From Paenibacillus tundrae (GTDB taxonomy: Bacteria > Bacillota > Bacilli > Paenibacillales > Paenibacillaceae), in NCBI RefSeq assembly GCF_036884255.1, contig NZ_CP145605.1:1612001-1676000 (forward strand): a stretch of 64,000 nucleotides of DNA, given 5' to 3'. Under the pieces are notes generated by a model. It was not told the origin of the DNA. It worked only from the letters and a program-made list of their open reading frames with translations, and did no database searches. This document shows positions 46,881 to 55,583 of the stretch, in pieces (the stretch's first letter is position 1; the number at the start of each line of letters is the position of its first letter). A program made the position numbers and the translations under genes.

Positions 46881-47836
46881 ATGAAAAGAAATTTTCTTTT
46901 TGTTAATACGATTATATCTGAGCTTAATAGTACAAGAAATGAATTTGTTAAAATTAAAGAGGAATTAAATTCAGGACTTAGCGATATATTGCTAAAAGGA
47001 TTATTTACATACCAAGTTTCTAAATTTGAGACAACCTTGAATGAAATTATTAAAATGTTTTTGAATGCATTTCCTGAGAAGATCCAGAGAAAAGTTTTAA
47101 ACCTACAAAAGAAAAAGTTATCGAGAATTCAGAATCTTTAATATCTTCTGTTGTTGATAGTTATATAAATGAGCTTTCGTATAAAAATCTCCATGAATAT
47201 TTAAAGGTTTTTATTGATATAACAAGTATTGAAAAAAATACGGATGAAATTATTGATAAGTTAATAGAGATGAAAGAAACAAGGAATTTATTAGTTCATA
47301 ATGACTTAAAGGTTAATGAAATATATCTTGCAAAGTGTAAGAATTATAAAAGAGCTTCTGACAAGGACATAAATAAGTATATTGATTTTGATGAAGAATA
47401 TATCAAAGAATGTCTTAACCTTTGTGTTGATTTCATGGATTCTTATTTATTAACTAAACTTCAAATGAAGTATAAAGATTATACGAAGATAAAAGCTATG
47501 AAGGAAATATGGGATTATCTTTTTGATACACCTATTCTTAAATTTGATGATTTTTGGGAACATGATGGAACATATCTAAATTATTTTAAAATGGATGAGG
47601 AAACGTTGAAGGCAAAGATAACAATGTGTTCTACAACTGAAAAGATGAGTTTGTTCTATTTATTAATACAATACAGTGACTCATTAGTAGAAGCGTATTT
47701 AGAAAAATATCAATATAGATTATTGTCTCTTGGAAATCTACACGGAAAAAGAAAAGAGGATCACATATATTTACAAGCGATTTTGACCAAATATCCTAGA
47801 TTGTTTCAGCAAGACATCACGCATCATATAATATAA
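46881..47836 (+). pseudogene. Cassette 3: HEPN-like protein, frameshifted
   Basis: The first frame (46881-47141) gives an N-terminal helical part ending in a false tail KKKLSRIQNL. The adjacent frame resumes at about 47090 with TKEKVIENSESLISSVV and runs to 47836. The joined protein has about 318 residues with RNLLVHND, an R-x4-H HEPN motif, in the second part. The shift lies in the A-rich stretch 47085-47118. The stop codon falls inside the next recombination site. It is probably a decayed nuclease-type cassette gene. Confidence 0.65.
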
Positions 47837-47903
47837 TATTCATGCTGCGGGCATACGCCCTTGATCCGGCAGTCGTCGAGTCGTGAATACGGGAACATTA
47901 TAT
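47826..47903 (+). repeat. attC-like site 3 (class A, shortened)
   Basis: R''-box ATATAAT (core C changed to T) and R'-box ATTATAT (core G changed to A). One internal hairpin is lost, leaving GGGCATACGCCC and a fused remnant, so the site may be impaired. Confidence 0.75.
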
Positions 47904-47993
47904 GAAATGATTAACTATTTGAATTTCTTTTATTTAGTATCATAGAATTTATACCTACAATAAACAAATTGAAAAGGTTCGTTCAAACTAAGA

Positions 47994-48018
47994 AAAACCC
48001 CTTTCAACGAAGGGGCCA
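47994..48018 (-). terminator. Terminator of the reverse-strand cassette 4 gene
   Basis: CCCCTT/AAGGGG hairpin followed on the reverse strand by five T. Confidence 0.7.
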
Positions 48019-48030
48019 ACACAGAATATA

Positions 48031-48345
48031 TTAAGAAACAATTCCCCAGTCTCTTTGAACATGCCACTTCGGGTTATTCCAAGTAACTAGATCTAAAGGG
48101 TTAAAATATTCATCAGTTAGTAAGATTTCTTTTAACTGACCTGGTAATATGCTCAATACGTGACTACCGCTATCACTTGTATAATCATACATATGATATC
48201 TAGGCGATTTATCTTTGTATTTGTTACTTGGGCCATAATCGAAGGGAGCACAGAGTCGCTTTAATGAGTGTCCGTCTTCATTAGAAAAGAATGTTACCAT
48301 AATTTTTCTTTTTTCGTTAATAGCCTGTAAAAATAGCTCATGCAT
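48031..48345 (-). CDS. Cassette 4: hypothetical protein in reverse orientation
   Basis: This 104-residue protein contains MVTFFSNEDGHSLKRLCAPFDYGPS and a C-terminal Trp-rich WNNPKWHVQRDW; I do not recognise the family. It is the only cassette gene read against the array. It has its own AGGAGG, an AT-rich upstream stretch that could hold a promoter, and its own terminator, so it should be expressed wherever it is inserted. Confidence 0.68.
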   Translation of the reverse strand: MHELFLQAINEKRKIMVTFFSNEDGHSLKRLCAPFDYGPSNKYKDKSPRYHMYDYTSDSGSHVLSILPGQLKEILLTDEYFNPLDLVTWNNPKWHVQRDWGIVS

Positions 48346-48453
48346 CTCGCATTCCTCCTGGATTATTATTGAAATAACACTTTAATTTTATCATATTAAT
48401 TATATTTAAAGAAATAAATTACAATCATGGAGCACGAAGAAGGCATCCCAATC

Positions 48454-48549
48454 ATATAACATAATATTCACGCTGTGGGCATACGCCCTTGATTCAGCAT
48501 TCGCCGGACACCTAGCATTTGCTAGGTCGTGAATTCAGGAACGTTATCT
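48454..48549 (+). repeat. attC-like site 4 (class A)
   Basis: R''-box ATATAAC and R'-box GTTATCT. Third stem is ACCTAGC/GCTAGGT, another compensated variant; first stem is GGGC/GCCC. Confidence 0.85.
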
Positions 48550-48574
48550 GAAACCGATTGAAAGGAGTAGAAAA

Positions 48575-49336
48575 ATGAATAACCTACCATCAATTGAAGA
48601 AGGCGAAAAGATAGTCGCTGATCAACTGAAAGATGAATTGGAATTCCACATAAATTGTTGTAAGAGTTGTTGCAATGTTATCGCAAAGTCTATTGAGGCA
48701 TATCCAGATATAGATTTAGATAATGCAACAAGTTCAATTAAAGTTGTTACTTCCTTACTTGCAAAAGTTCTTAATGATTTAAGAACTGCTTCATTATTAT
48801 CAGCAACAGGATATCCGTCTCAGGCTGCAACTATTGTTTCATCATTATACGAATCTGCCTTTATGATAGCTTACATAGGAGATAATGATGATTTAGCAAA
48901 TAAGTGGATAGAACACGAAGATGCTACTAAATTATTTATCAATGTAAAGGAACTTACAAAACAAGGTTTGAAAAATATTGATGCACCAAATTACGAAGAA
49001 TTTTATCTACAAGAATACAATGATTATAGGCAGCTATGCATGATAAAACATGGTAATCCTTTAGTGCAAAAGAATCTCGTATTTTTAGTTGAAGGGAACT
49101 CGGTAATTGCTGATTTTGGACCAGAAACAAGTGAATTTTCTATAAAAATAAGCTGGTATGCGTTAGAAAAAGCAATAAATTATTCAATGATATCGATTTC
49201 AGCTTATATAAACTTTCATCTTATAGATAACACAACTTCTGAAATTATTGAACATTTTAATAGTGTAAAAGAATCTTACAAAGAAATGGGAAGAAGAGCA
49301 GTCGAGAGGTGGGGAATTGAAAATACACAGCCTTAA
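48575..49336 (+). CDS. Cassette 5: DUF5677-like helical protein
   Basis: This 253-residue all-helical protein has the pattern DLRTASLLSATGYPSQAATIVSSLYES followed by a WIEHEDATK segment, which resembles DUF5677 and related HEPN-like proteins. Cys-rich CCKSCCN near residue 29 is unusual. Function is unknown. AAAGGAG precedes the ATG. Confidence 0.65.
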   Translation: MNNLPSIEEGEKIVADQLKDELEFHINCCKSCCNVIAKSIEAYPDIDLDNATSSIKVVTSLLAKVLNDLRTASLLSATGYPSQAATIVSSLYESAFMIAYIGDNDDLANKWIEHEDATKLFINVKELTKQGLKNIDAPNYEEFYLQEYNDYRQLCMIKHGNPLVQKNLVFLVEGNSVIADFGPETSEFSIKISWYALEKAINYSMISISAYINFHLIDNTTSEIIEHFNSVKESYKEMGRRAVERWGIENTQP

Positions 49337-49362
49337 TAGTAGCTCAATGAAGAATCGGCACC

Positions 49363-49479
49363 AGATAACATAATATTCAAGCAGCGGCTCCTTTCGGAGC
49401 CTTGGTCTGCTAGATGGATTTCGTAGAGGAATTTCAGCAGACAACCCCTTTGGGGTTTATGAATACAGGAACGTTATCT
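49363..49479 (+). repeat. attC-like site 5 (class B)
   Basis: R''-box AGATAAC and R'-box GTTATCT. The outer frame is that of class A (TATTCAAG / TTATGAATA, CAGGAAC), but the inner hairpins are different: GGCTCC/GGAGCC, GTCTGCT/AGCAGAC enclosing GGATTTC/GGAATTTC, and AACCCC/GGGGTT. Confidence 0.82.
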
Positions 49480-49545
49480 GAAAGATACGTAGAGATAGAG
49501 AATAATCTGAACAAATAATAAGAACATGAATGTTAAGGGGGTTCT

Positions 49546-49866
49546 ATGGAGGAGTGGGAAGAGCTTATAGAAATATTACTAGATGAGAAGGCTTCATATG
49601 CTGAGCGAGATGATGCAGCCATGGATCTAAGTGAATACAATAATAAAACGGTAATAAAGACTTTAGTGATGACTGCCAATCATGATTTAACGGATGAGAT
49701 GATTAAAGCAAGTTGTGGAGAATCTTTAGCCATGATTTTAGTACAGAGCGATCAATTTGAGAAAGAGATTTACAAGCAATTAAAAGGCATAGCGAAAATA
49801 GAATTTGAAAGCTATGTCAGTTTAAAGAGAAGCGATTGGAAGACTTATTTAAATATACAAACATAA
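49546..49866 (+). CDS. Cassette 6: small HEAT-repeat-like protein
   Basis: This 106-residue acidic helical protein has the pattern EKASYAERDDAAMDLSEYNNKTVIKTL, which resembles a HEAT-like repeat pair. Such small proteins often serve as immunity or adaptor proteins, but no partner is present here. AGGGGG stands four bases before the ATG. Confidence 0.6.
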   Translation: MEEWEELIEILLDEKASYAERDDAAMDLSEYNNKTVIKTLVMTANHDLTDEMIKASCGESLAMILVQSDQFEKEIYKQLKGIAKIEFESYVSLKRSDWKTYLNIQT

Positions 49867-49899
49867 GAAGTAAGAAAAATCGAAGAAGACGTATCCATT

Positions 49900-49995
49900 A
49901 GATAACATAGTATTCATGTTGCGGACATTCGTCCTTGATCCGGCATTCGCCGGATACTCGACATACGTCGAGTCATGAATACAGGAACGTTAGAT
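49900..49995 (+). repeat. attC-like site 6 (class A)
   Basis: R''-box AGATAAC and R'-box GTTAGAT. Stems ATCCGGC/GCCGGAT and ACTCGAC/GTCGAGT; outer arm TATTCATG/CATGAATA, a compensated change of the usual TATTCACG/CGTGAATA. Confidence 0.86.
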
Positions 49996-50023
49996 GAAAT
50001 ATGACAATAGAAAGAGGAAAAAG

Positions 50024-50887
50024 ATGAAAGAATTATCACATACGTTAAAACAAGAGTTAGAATCAATGGGGGTTCATCTGTTTGAAATAGATGAAAGCAA
50101 TTTAAGCAAAACCAAGCAGTTCAAATACAACTGCTATATATATGATTCAGATAAACACTATACAAACCATGTGGTGTATATTAAAGATATAGTCGGCACA
50201 TTACATCCTTCATATGAAGGTCTATCATTTTTAGACATTTTCACAAAACTTAAAAGGAGAGAAAGAATTGTATCAAACTATTTGGAGAATTCATCCTATT
50301 ATACTGAACAATTAACTCGGGATATATCTGATGATGAAAATGATCGACCATGTTTTATAAAACTAAATGATGAATATTACGTTGATACCGGTAATCACCG
50401 AATTACTATTTGCAAATTAAAGGAATTTGATTATGTTGTAGGCGATGTTACGGAGCTTATTTGGAATCCAAACAAACAAAAATTGTGGGATGGGTATATT
50501 TATAGAGGCTTTAAGTTGGATTATGATTCAACTAATGATCGATTAACAGTCTTCTTTGATGACGATTATGTATACTTCGATGACCGTACGGTAATTGAAC
50601 TTACTGAATTCCTCATTCTTTATGATAAAATTTCAATACATAAATTAGGTTTTATTAAGAACAGAAAGTTAAGGAGTCAAAGTATGAAGTATAATTATTC
50701 AAATGCGAGTTTTCAATTTAATAGAGTATTCAATAAACTATTACAATTTAAAAAACAGCTGTTAGCATTTCATGAGGATTATACGTCATCTAACATAATA
50801 TTCACGCTGCGACTCCTAACGGAGCCTTTGTCTGTGGGAAGGAATTTCGAGAGGGATTTCAGCAGACAACCCCTCCGGGGTTCGTGA
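50024..50887 (+). CDS. Cassette 7: ParB/Srx-like fold protein
   Basis: This protein of about 287 residues contains YYVDTGNHRITICKLKE near residue 124, which resembles the D-G-N-H-R core of ParB/sulfiredoxin-like nuclease or NTP-binding domains. The last 33 or so residues are encoded by the recombination site itself, so this C-terminus would change if the cassette moved. ATG at 50024 is chosen for the AAAGAGG upstream; an earlier ATG overlaps the R'-box of site 6. Confidence 0.62.
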   Translation: MKELSHTLKQELESMGVHLFEIDESNLSKTKQFKYNCYIYDSDKHYTNHVVYIKDIVGTLHPSYEGLSFLDIFTKLKRRERIVSNYLENSSYYTEQLTRDISDDENDRPCFIKLNDEYYVDTGNHRITICKLKEFDYVVGDVTELIWNPNKQKLWDGYIYRGFKLDYDSTNDRLTVFFDDDYVYFDDRTVIELTEFLILYDKISIHKLGFIKNRKLRSQSMKYNYSNASFQFNRVFNKLLQFKKQLLAFHEDYTSSNIIFTLRLLTEPLSVGRNFERDFSRQPLRGS

Positions 50888-50904
50888 ATACAGGAACGTT
50901 AAGT
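50788..50904 (+). repeat. attC-like site 7 (class B)
   Basis: R''-box ATCTAAC and R'-box GTTAAGT. Inner stems GACTCC/GGAGCC, GTCTGT/GCAGAC and AACCCC/GGGGTT; outer arm TATTCACG/CGTGAATA as in class A. The cassette 7 gene reads into it. Confidence 0.82.
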
Positions 50905-51089
50905 GTAACTTCTGAAAGAAAACTGTAATACAAATTTAAAACTGATGAGTGCTTACTATTGGAAAGGGAACAGAGAAGCGGATTCTAAATTAAGCAAGAA
51001 AGAATTAAGAATTAATTCTTCTTTATTTGATGGCGTGTTTAAGCTATCAATTTTGATATGATAATAAAGAAGTATAGAAAAAATCAATA

Positions 51090-51824
51090 ATGCTAAAGGG
51101 AGATGATCTTATAAACATGTATAAGAAATTCATGATTTTCAGATGTCTAACTTCGTTTCATGAAATAGCTGCACTTTTTGATAAAAACCAAATGAGTAGC
51201 GTAGAATACATTTCCATAACAGATATAGAAACAAAGGAGTCTAAGCTTTATGATAGTCTGTTAATCAAGTATCGAAAACTGCAAGATAAGAGCGGTGTAG
51301 AATACATTAATAATTATCCTGAAAAACAATATAAGCATATAAACGAGGGAGAAGTAGTAGATGAAGAAATTGAGCTGCTATACTTTAGAGAGTACAAGAT
51401 AATTTTGTTTATATCCAATGTACTAAATATTAATTTATTGAGGAAAATCATACCTATTTATGATTACAAAAAAAATAACGAAGTAATGCTTCCTATTGAT
51501 ATACCGAATGAATATTTCAAGAAATTGTTAAAAGAAAATAATCTTAGTTTTAAAGAAATTACGTATTTTCAAGATGCAAGACTTGAAAACATTAATGCTA
51601 GTAAAATGGAAATTACATTTAAATTGCGAGATGGATTCTTAAAAAATATAAATGATTTAGGTATAGATCTATATGAGGCACAAATCACCGAAGTTAAATT
51701 TGAATATTATGGTGTTTTAATAAAACTAAATTCTAAAGGACGGGTATTACTGAATAAGTGGGTAGATGAATATGCATTGAAAAAAATAGTAGATTACTTG
51801 GCTGAAGGATTGGAGGAAATTTGA
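51090..51824 (+). CDS. Cassette 8, first gene: hypothetical protein
   Basis: This 244-residue protein without recognised domain has mixed alpha/beta character and is rich in Ile, Lys and Glu. Its stop (TGA) overlaps the start of the next gene (ATGA-type), so the two are translationally coupled. The true start is unclear: ATG at 51090 has no good ribosome binding site and an ATG at 51117 is an alternative. Confidence 0.6.
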   Translation: MLKGDDLINMYKKFMIFRCLTSFHEIAALFDKNQMSSVEYISITDIETKESKLYDSLLIKYRKLQDKSGVEYINNYPEKQYKHINEGEVVDEEIELLYFREYKIILFISNVLNINLLRKIIPIYDYKKNNEVMLPIDIPNEYFKKLLKENNLSFKEITYFQDARLENINASKMEITFKLRDGFLKNINDLGIDLYEAQITEVKFEYYGVLIKLNSKGRVLLNKWVDEYALKKIVDYLAEGLEEI

Positions 51825-52423
51825 TGGATTCGTTTCGAAGAATATCCGAAAATCCTATCTTTATATTTATAGCTAGTTTGTCATCAATAGTATCACTAAT
51901 AGTAAGCTATTTTTTCAATGAATCCCTTAATTGGATTATACTTTTAATTTGTTTTGGATCATTTTTACTTATAATTCTTTTAAATATTCAAAATAAAAAA
52001 ATAATTGGTATCATGGATAGAATTGATTTAAGCGTATCGACAAAGTCTATTGATCTTGAGACTGACAATGATGAAATATATAAGTCAATTAACGGATTTA
52101 TATTGTTTTACCATGGAACTTTATCTCAAGAAGCATTAAAAAAGAATCCAAAAGCATTAATCACTTTAACTGCTCCTTCCCAGTTAAAGTTATCAGTGCA
52201 AGTAGGGAAAAACTCGTTCATCAGAAACTCTTCTAACGACAAGCACATCATTGAAACAGCAATTACCAATGGTCTGGATTATATGATAATAATTTCATTT
52301 GAATTACATCAAAATGAGTTGAATGAATTCGAAAAATCTAGCAAGCATCTTCAAGTTAACGTGGTCTGTAATGAATTGGAATTGAACTATAGCGAAGCTA
52401 TTCTTATTCAAACCATGGGTTAA
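51824..52423 (+). CDS. Cassette 8, second gene: membrane-anchored hypothetical protein
   Basis: This 199-residue protein has two N-terminal membrane helices (about 12-30 and 34-52, IFIFIASLSSIVSLIVSY and WIILLICFGSFLLIILL) and a cytoplasmic C-terminal domain of about 140 residues that I do not recognise. GGAGG is within the end of the first gene, four codons before the stop. The coupled soluble/membrane pair is typical of two-component effector modules (inference). Confidence 0.62.
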   Translation: MDSFRRISENPIFIFIASLSSIVSLIVSYFFNESLNWIILLICFGSFLLIILLNIQNKKIIGIMDRIDLSVSTKSIDLETDNDEIYKSINGFILFYHGTLSQEALKKNPKALITLTAPSQLKLSVQVGKNSFIRNSSNDKHIIETAITNGLDYMIIISFELHQNELNEFEKSSKHLQVNVVCNELELNYSEAILIQTMG

Positions 52424-52575
52424 TAATATTTTAAGTTTAAGAATTAAACAAGTAATGTTTGCTAGTCTATGCTAGGACACACGAAGCAGATTAAAACTTC
52501 TATATTGAAAAGATGAGCAAAGTAAATCGATAAATTAAGAATAAGTTTAAGATACCTCAGGAAGTCAGAAGCAAC

Positions 52576-52671
52576 ACTTAACATAATATTCACGCTGCGG
52601 ATATTCGTCCTTGATCCGGCATTCGCCGGACACCCGACAAGCGTCGGGTCGTAAATACGGGAACGTTAGGC
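52576..52671 (+). repeat. attC-like site 8 (class A)
   Basis: R''-box ACTTAAC and R'-box GTTAGGC. Stems ATCCGGC/GCCGGAC and ACCCGAC/GTCGGGT; outer arm TATTCACG/CGTAAATA has one mismatch. Confidence 0.85.
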
Positions 52672-52709
52672 GAAAGAACGAAACATGTTACTTAAGAAAG
52701 GAAATGAAA

Positions 52710-53213
52710 ATGTCATCCAGCTCGTACTTGAAAGTATTGGGATTCTCTTTTATCGTAATGGCACTACTTAGTATTAAGAAGACTATAATACTAAGTGACT
52801 ATTTTTTGTTAAGTTTTTCTATTTCGGCATGGTGTTTTGCTTTTGCGGACTTTCTTAGATTTAGACCATTTATAGATGATAGAGAAAATAAAACTAGATT
52901 TATAAAGGTAGTTAACAATGTATTAATATACGTGCAGAGTCAAATTGGTAAGCTAAATTACATATTAGATATATTTGCAATATTGAGTCTAATTGTATTG
53001 CCTCATACACTTTCAAAGATGTTCCCCGATTTAGAACTGGTAAACTCATTTATGGTTCTGATGAGTATGGCTTTAATTTTACTTATGATAGGATTTAGAG
53101 ATAAAAAGAAAGAAATGATTCAAAGTTATAATTTGCGAAAAAAAATGATCGAATATGAGCTCGAAATATCTGAGTTGAAGAAGCAGATCGAAATGATTAA
53201 AGAAAAAGATTGA
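52710..53213 (+). CDS. Cassette 9: membrane protein with C-terminal coiled coil
   Basis: This 167-residue protein has four hydrophobic segments (about 8-22, 30-46, 80-98, 110-125) and a charged helical tail (KKMIEYELEISELKKQIEMIK). Unknown family. ATG at 52710 follows AAAGGAA at about eight bases; a frame upstream to 52611 merely runs through the recombination site. Membrane proteins of this shape are common abortive-infection effectors, but that is inference. Confidence 0.6.
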   Translation: MSSSSYLKVLGFSFIVMALLSIKKTIILSDYFLLSFSISAWCFAFADFLRFRPFIDDRENKTRFIKVVNNVLIYVQSQIGKLNYILDIFAILSLIVLPHTLSKMFPDLELVNSFMVLMSMALILLMIGFRDKKKEMIQSYNLRKKMIEYELEISELKKQIEMIKEKD

Positions 53214-53233
53214 ATGTGTAGCTATGTTCCGTC

Positions 53234-53329
53234 GTCTAACATAATATTCACGCTGCGGACATTCGTCCTTGGTCTGGCATTCGCCAGACACCCGACATGA
53301 GTCGAGTCGTGAATAAAGGAACGTTAGGC
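53234..53329 (+). repeat. attC-like site 9 (class A)
   Basis: R''-box GTCTAAC and R'-box GTTAGGC, fully consistent with the integron consensus RYYYAAC and GTTRRRY. Stems GTCTGGC/GCCAGAC and CCGAC/GTCGA-type. Confidence 0.87.
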
Positions 53330-53371
53330 GAAATTATTGCAATCAAATAATGAAAGGAAGGATAGTTGAAG

Positions 53372-53950
53372 ATGGGAATGCCTTCAAAATCAAAGATATT
53401 TGAATATTGGATGAATTGGTTAGCTGAGAAGGGAATTGATTGGGGAGAGCCGTGTTGTTGGGCATGTGGAAGGTTTTGGGGGGATAAATATGATATAAAG
53501 AAACCTCATGCAACTAGGGAAGAAATAATAAAGAATTGGGATAATGTCCCTTTACAAAGATGCCATATTATTGCCAAGCAATTTGACGGTACTGACGAAC
53601 CCTCAAATTTGTTTTTAATGTGCAGGGATTGTCATGATAAAGCTCCGAATACTAGATCGGTAGAAGCATTCTTAATATGGACAGAAAAGCAAAATTGGTA
53701 TGAGAATTTTAGAGATGAAGTAATGAAGGAAATGAAAAATTTTGGACTTGAAGACAGGATTGAAGAGCTGAACGAAATAATTGCAAATAGAGAGATAAAG
53801 GGTAAAATCATTGGAAACTTAGGGATACATATGAATCAGAATGGAAAAGGTGCTCAAATAACCATCTCAACATATATTTCAGCGTTATATGAATATCTAA
53901 AAGAACAAGACAAATTGAAAGTCTCCCAAGAAGGCAATAACCTCGCCTAA
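53372..53950 (+). CDS. Cassette 10: HNH endonuclease-like protein
   Basis: This 192-residue protein has a zinc-finger HNH signature: CCWACG near residue 28, LQRCHIIAKQFDG near 64, then NLFLMCRDCHDKAP near 83. This is the usual order CxxC, His, Asn, CxxC of HNH nucleases. It probably cuts DNA; whether it is a restriction-like or homing-type enzyme is open. The stop codon TAA is inside the R''-box (GCCTAA). GGAAGG precedes the start. Confidence 0.78.
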   Translation: MGMPSKSKIFEYWMNWLAEKGIDWGEPCCWACGRFWGDKYDIKKPHATREEIIKNWDNVPLQRCHIIAKQFDGTDEPSNLFLMCRDCHDKAPNTRSVEAFLIWTEKQNWYENFRDEVMKEMKNFGLEDRIEELNEIIANREIKGKIIGNLGIHMNQNGKGAQITISTYISALYEYLKEQDKLKVSQEGNNLA

Positions 53951-54040
53951 CATAATATTCACGCTGCGGACATTCATTCTTGGCCCGGCATTCGCCGGAC
54001 ACCCGACATACGTCGAGTCGTGAATACAGGAACGTTATAC
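53945..54040 (+). repeat. attC-like site 10 (class A)
   Basis: R''-box GCCTAAC and R'-box GTTATAC. Stems GCCCGGC/GCCGGAC and ACCCGAC/GTCGAGT. The preceding gene's stop overlaps the R''-box. Confidence 0.86.
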
Positions 54041-54111
54041 GAAAGTTCTGAATCACCAATGAAGAGTTAGAACTAACTTAACTAGATTATTACCAAAAAA
54101 GGAGCTATACA

Positions 54112-55272
54112 ATGGCCAATTTAAAAGTGTTTATATCTTCAACTTGTTATGATTTAAACGTAGTAAGATCTCAGCTTAGAAATTTCGTCAATAATTTCGG
54201 TTATGATCCAGTCATGAGCGATTATGCTGATGTATTATACGATCCGCGGGTACATACTCACACAAGTTGTGTTCAAGAAGTTACAAATTGTGACGTCTTA
54301 ATTTTAATTATGGGTTCCCGCTTTGGAGGGAAAGCAATTCCTAAAGCAGCCGAAGTAGTAAATCTGGAGTACCTGAAAGATAAAAGTAAAAGTAATAAAA
54401 TACTTGACGATTCTGCTAACCTGTCTATCACTCAATTAGAAGTTATTCGAGCAATAGAGTCAGGAATTCCAATATTCACCTTCGTAGAGAATAAGGTCAT
54501 GCATGATCATTTAGTTTACGAGAAAAATAAAGACAAAGAATTTATTGAAAGTTTAGATTTCCCATCTTTTGCTGATAAACCAGAAACAGCGAAGTATGTC
54601 TTTGAATTTATAAACTTCTTAAGGCACAGAATCGAAAATAACAGCATAGTTAGTTTTAATAGAATGGAGGACATAGAATCCTATCTAAGAAAACAATGGT
54701 CAGGATTACTTCAAAGATTATTGTATGAACAAAGATTTAAAAAGCAAGAAGAAATTAAAATAGACTATTTGGCAAATCAAATTGCCGATATAAAAACTGC
54801 GATAATGACATCTATTTCTAGTAGCGATCTAAAAGATACAGCAAGAGGTGCTATAAAATTTAGACATTTAGTAGATTTTTTTAGACAGCTGAAGAATTCA
54901 AATACAAGAGACTTACTATTATTAGACATAACATTTCAAGACCTTTTAACAAGATTAAGCATTATTGATATCATTTCTATTGATAATTCGAATAGGTTTA
55001 ATCGGTTAACTGCTTTAATACTTGAAGATGGGACATTTTTTGAATTGCGATATCCGATTGGTTTTATTGAAAGGCTTAAAGATGACTGGATGGAATTCAC
55101 TATTCTGAATCAAACAAGTAGACAAGCAATAATAAATGCTATCTACGATATTGATGATAATAGACCAATGAGAAATTTTCGATACATTGATAAGCAATTT
55201 AGTGATGTGTTTATTGAAAATCAAGACGGCGATTTGAATTTAGTACAAGATGAAGGAAATTCAACAGATTAA
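54112..55272 (+). CDS. Cassette 11: DUF4062 protein
   Basis: This 386-residue protein has an N-terminal DUF4062 domain: KVFISSTCYDLNVVRSQL at the start, CDVLILIMGSRFG near residue 64 and LEVIRAIESGIPIFTFV. DUF4062 has a TIR/SIR-like flavodoxin fold and occurs as the sensor or effector part of STAND-type and other conflict proteins. The C-terminal 170 residues are helical and unrecognised. AAAAGGAG precedes the ATG. Confidence 0.82.
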   Translation: MANLKVFISSTCYDLNVVRSQLRNFVNNFGYDPVMSDYADVLYDPRVHTHTSCVQEVTNCDVLILIMGSRFGGKAIPKAAEVVNLEYLKDKSKSNKILDDSANLSITQLEVIRAIESGIPIFTFVENKVMHDHLVYEKNKDKEFIESLDFPSFADKPETAKYVFEFINFLRHRIENNSIVSFNRMEDIESYLRKQWSGLLQRLLYEQRFKKQEEIKIDYLANQIADIKTAIMTSISSSDLKDTARGAIKFRHLVDFFRQLKNSNTRDLLLLDITFQDLLTRLSIIDIISIDNSNRFNRLTALILEDGTFFELRYPIGFIERLKDDWMEFTILNQTSRQAIINAIYDIDDNRPMRNFRYIDKQFSDVFIENQDGDLNLVQDEGNSTD

Positions 55273-55352
55273 TATTTTGATAAAAAGTTAGAACAATTAA
55301 ATTATAATTCTGGCTTCTTATTGTTTCGTATATTCAAAGGGGCAGCCCCTTC

Positions 55353-55448
55353 GCCTAACATAATATTCACGCTGCGGACATACGCCCTTGATCCGGCAGT
55401 CGCCGGATACCCGACATACGTCGGGTCGTGAATACAGGAACGTTAGGC
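55353..55448 (+). repeat. attC-like site 11 (class A)
   Basis: R''-box GCCTAAC and R'-box GTTAGGC. Stems ATCCGGC/GCCGGAT and ACCCGAC/GTCGGGT. A palindrome AAGGGGCAGCCCCTT abuts the R''-box on the left and belongs to cassette 11. Confidence 0.87.
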
Positions 55449-55583
55449 GAAACCTCATAGTAGATAGTAAATAGAGGGGAATACAATGATGTATTATGCT
55501 CTTATTCGTATGAACGAAGTTTTTCCACATAACAGTGATGTTGCTAAGTGGATAGTTTGGACCTATGTCAAGAAAGTAGACAC

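Noticed and set aside
52611..52709. N-terminal extension of the cassette 9 protein
   Set aside because: The extension is only the attC-like site read in frame. A ribosome binding site supports the start at 52,710.
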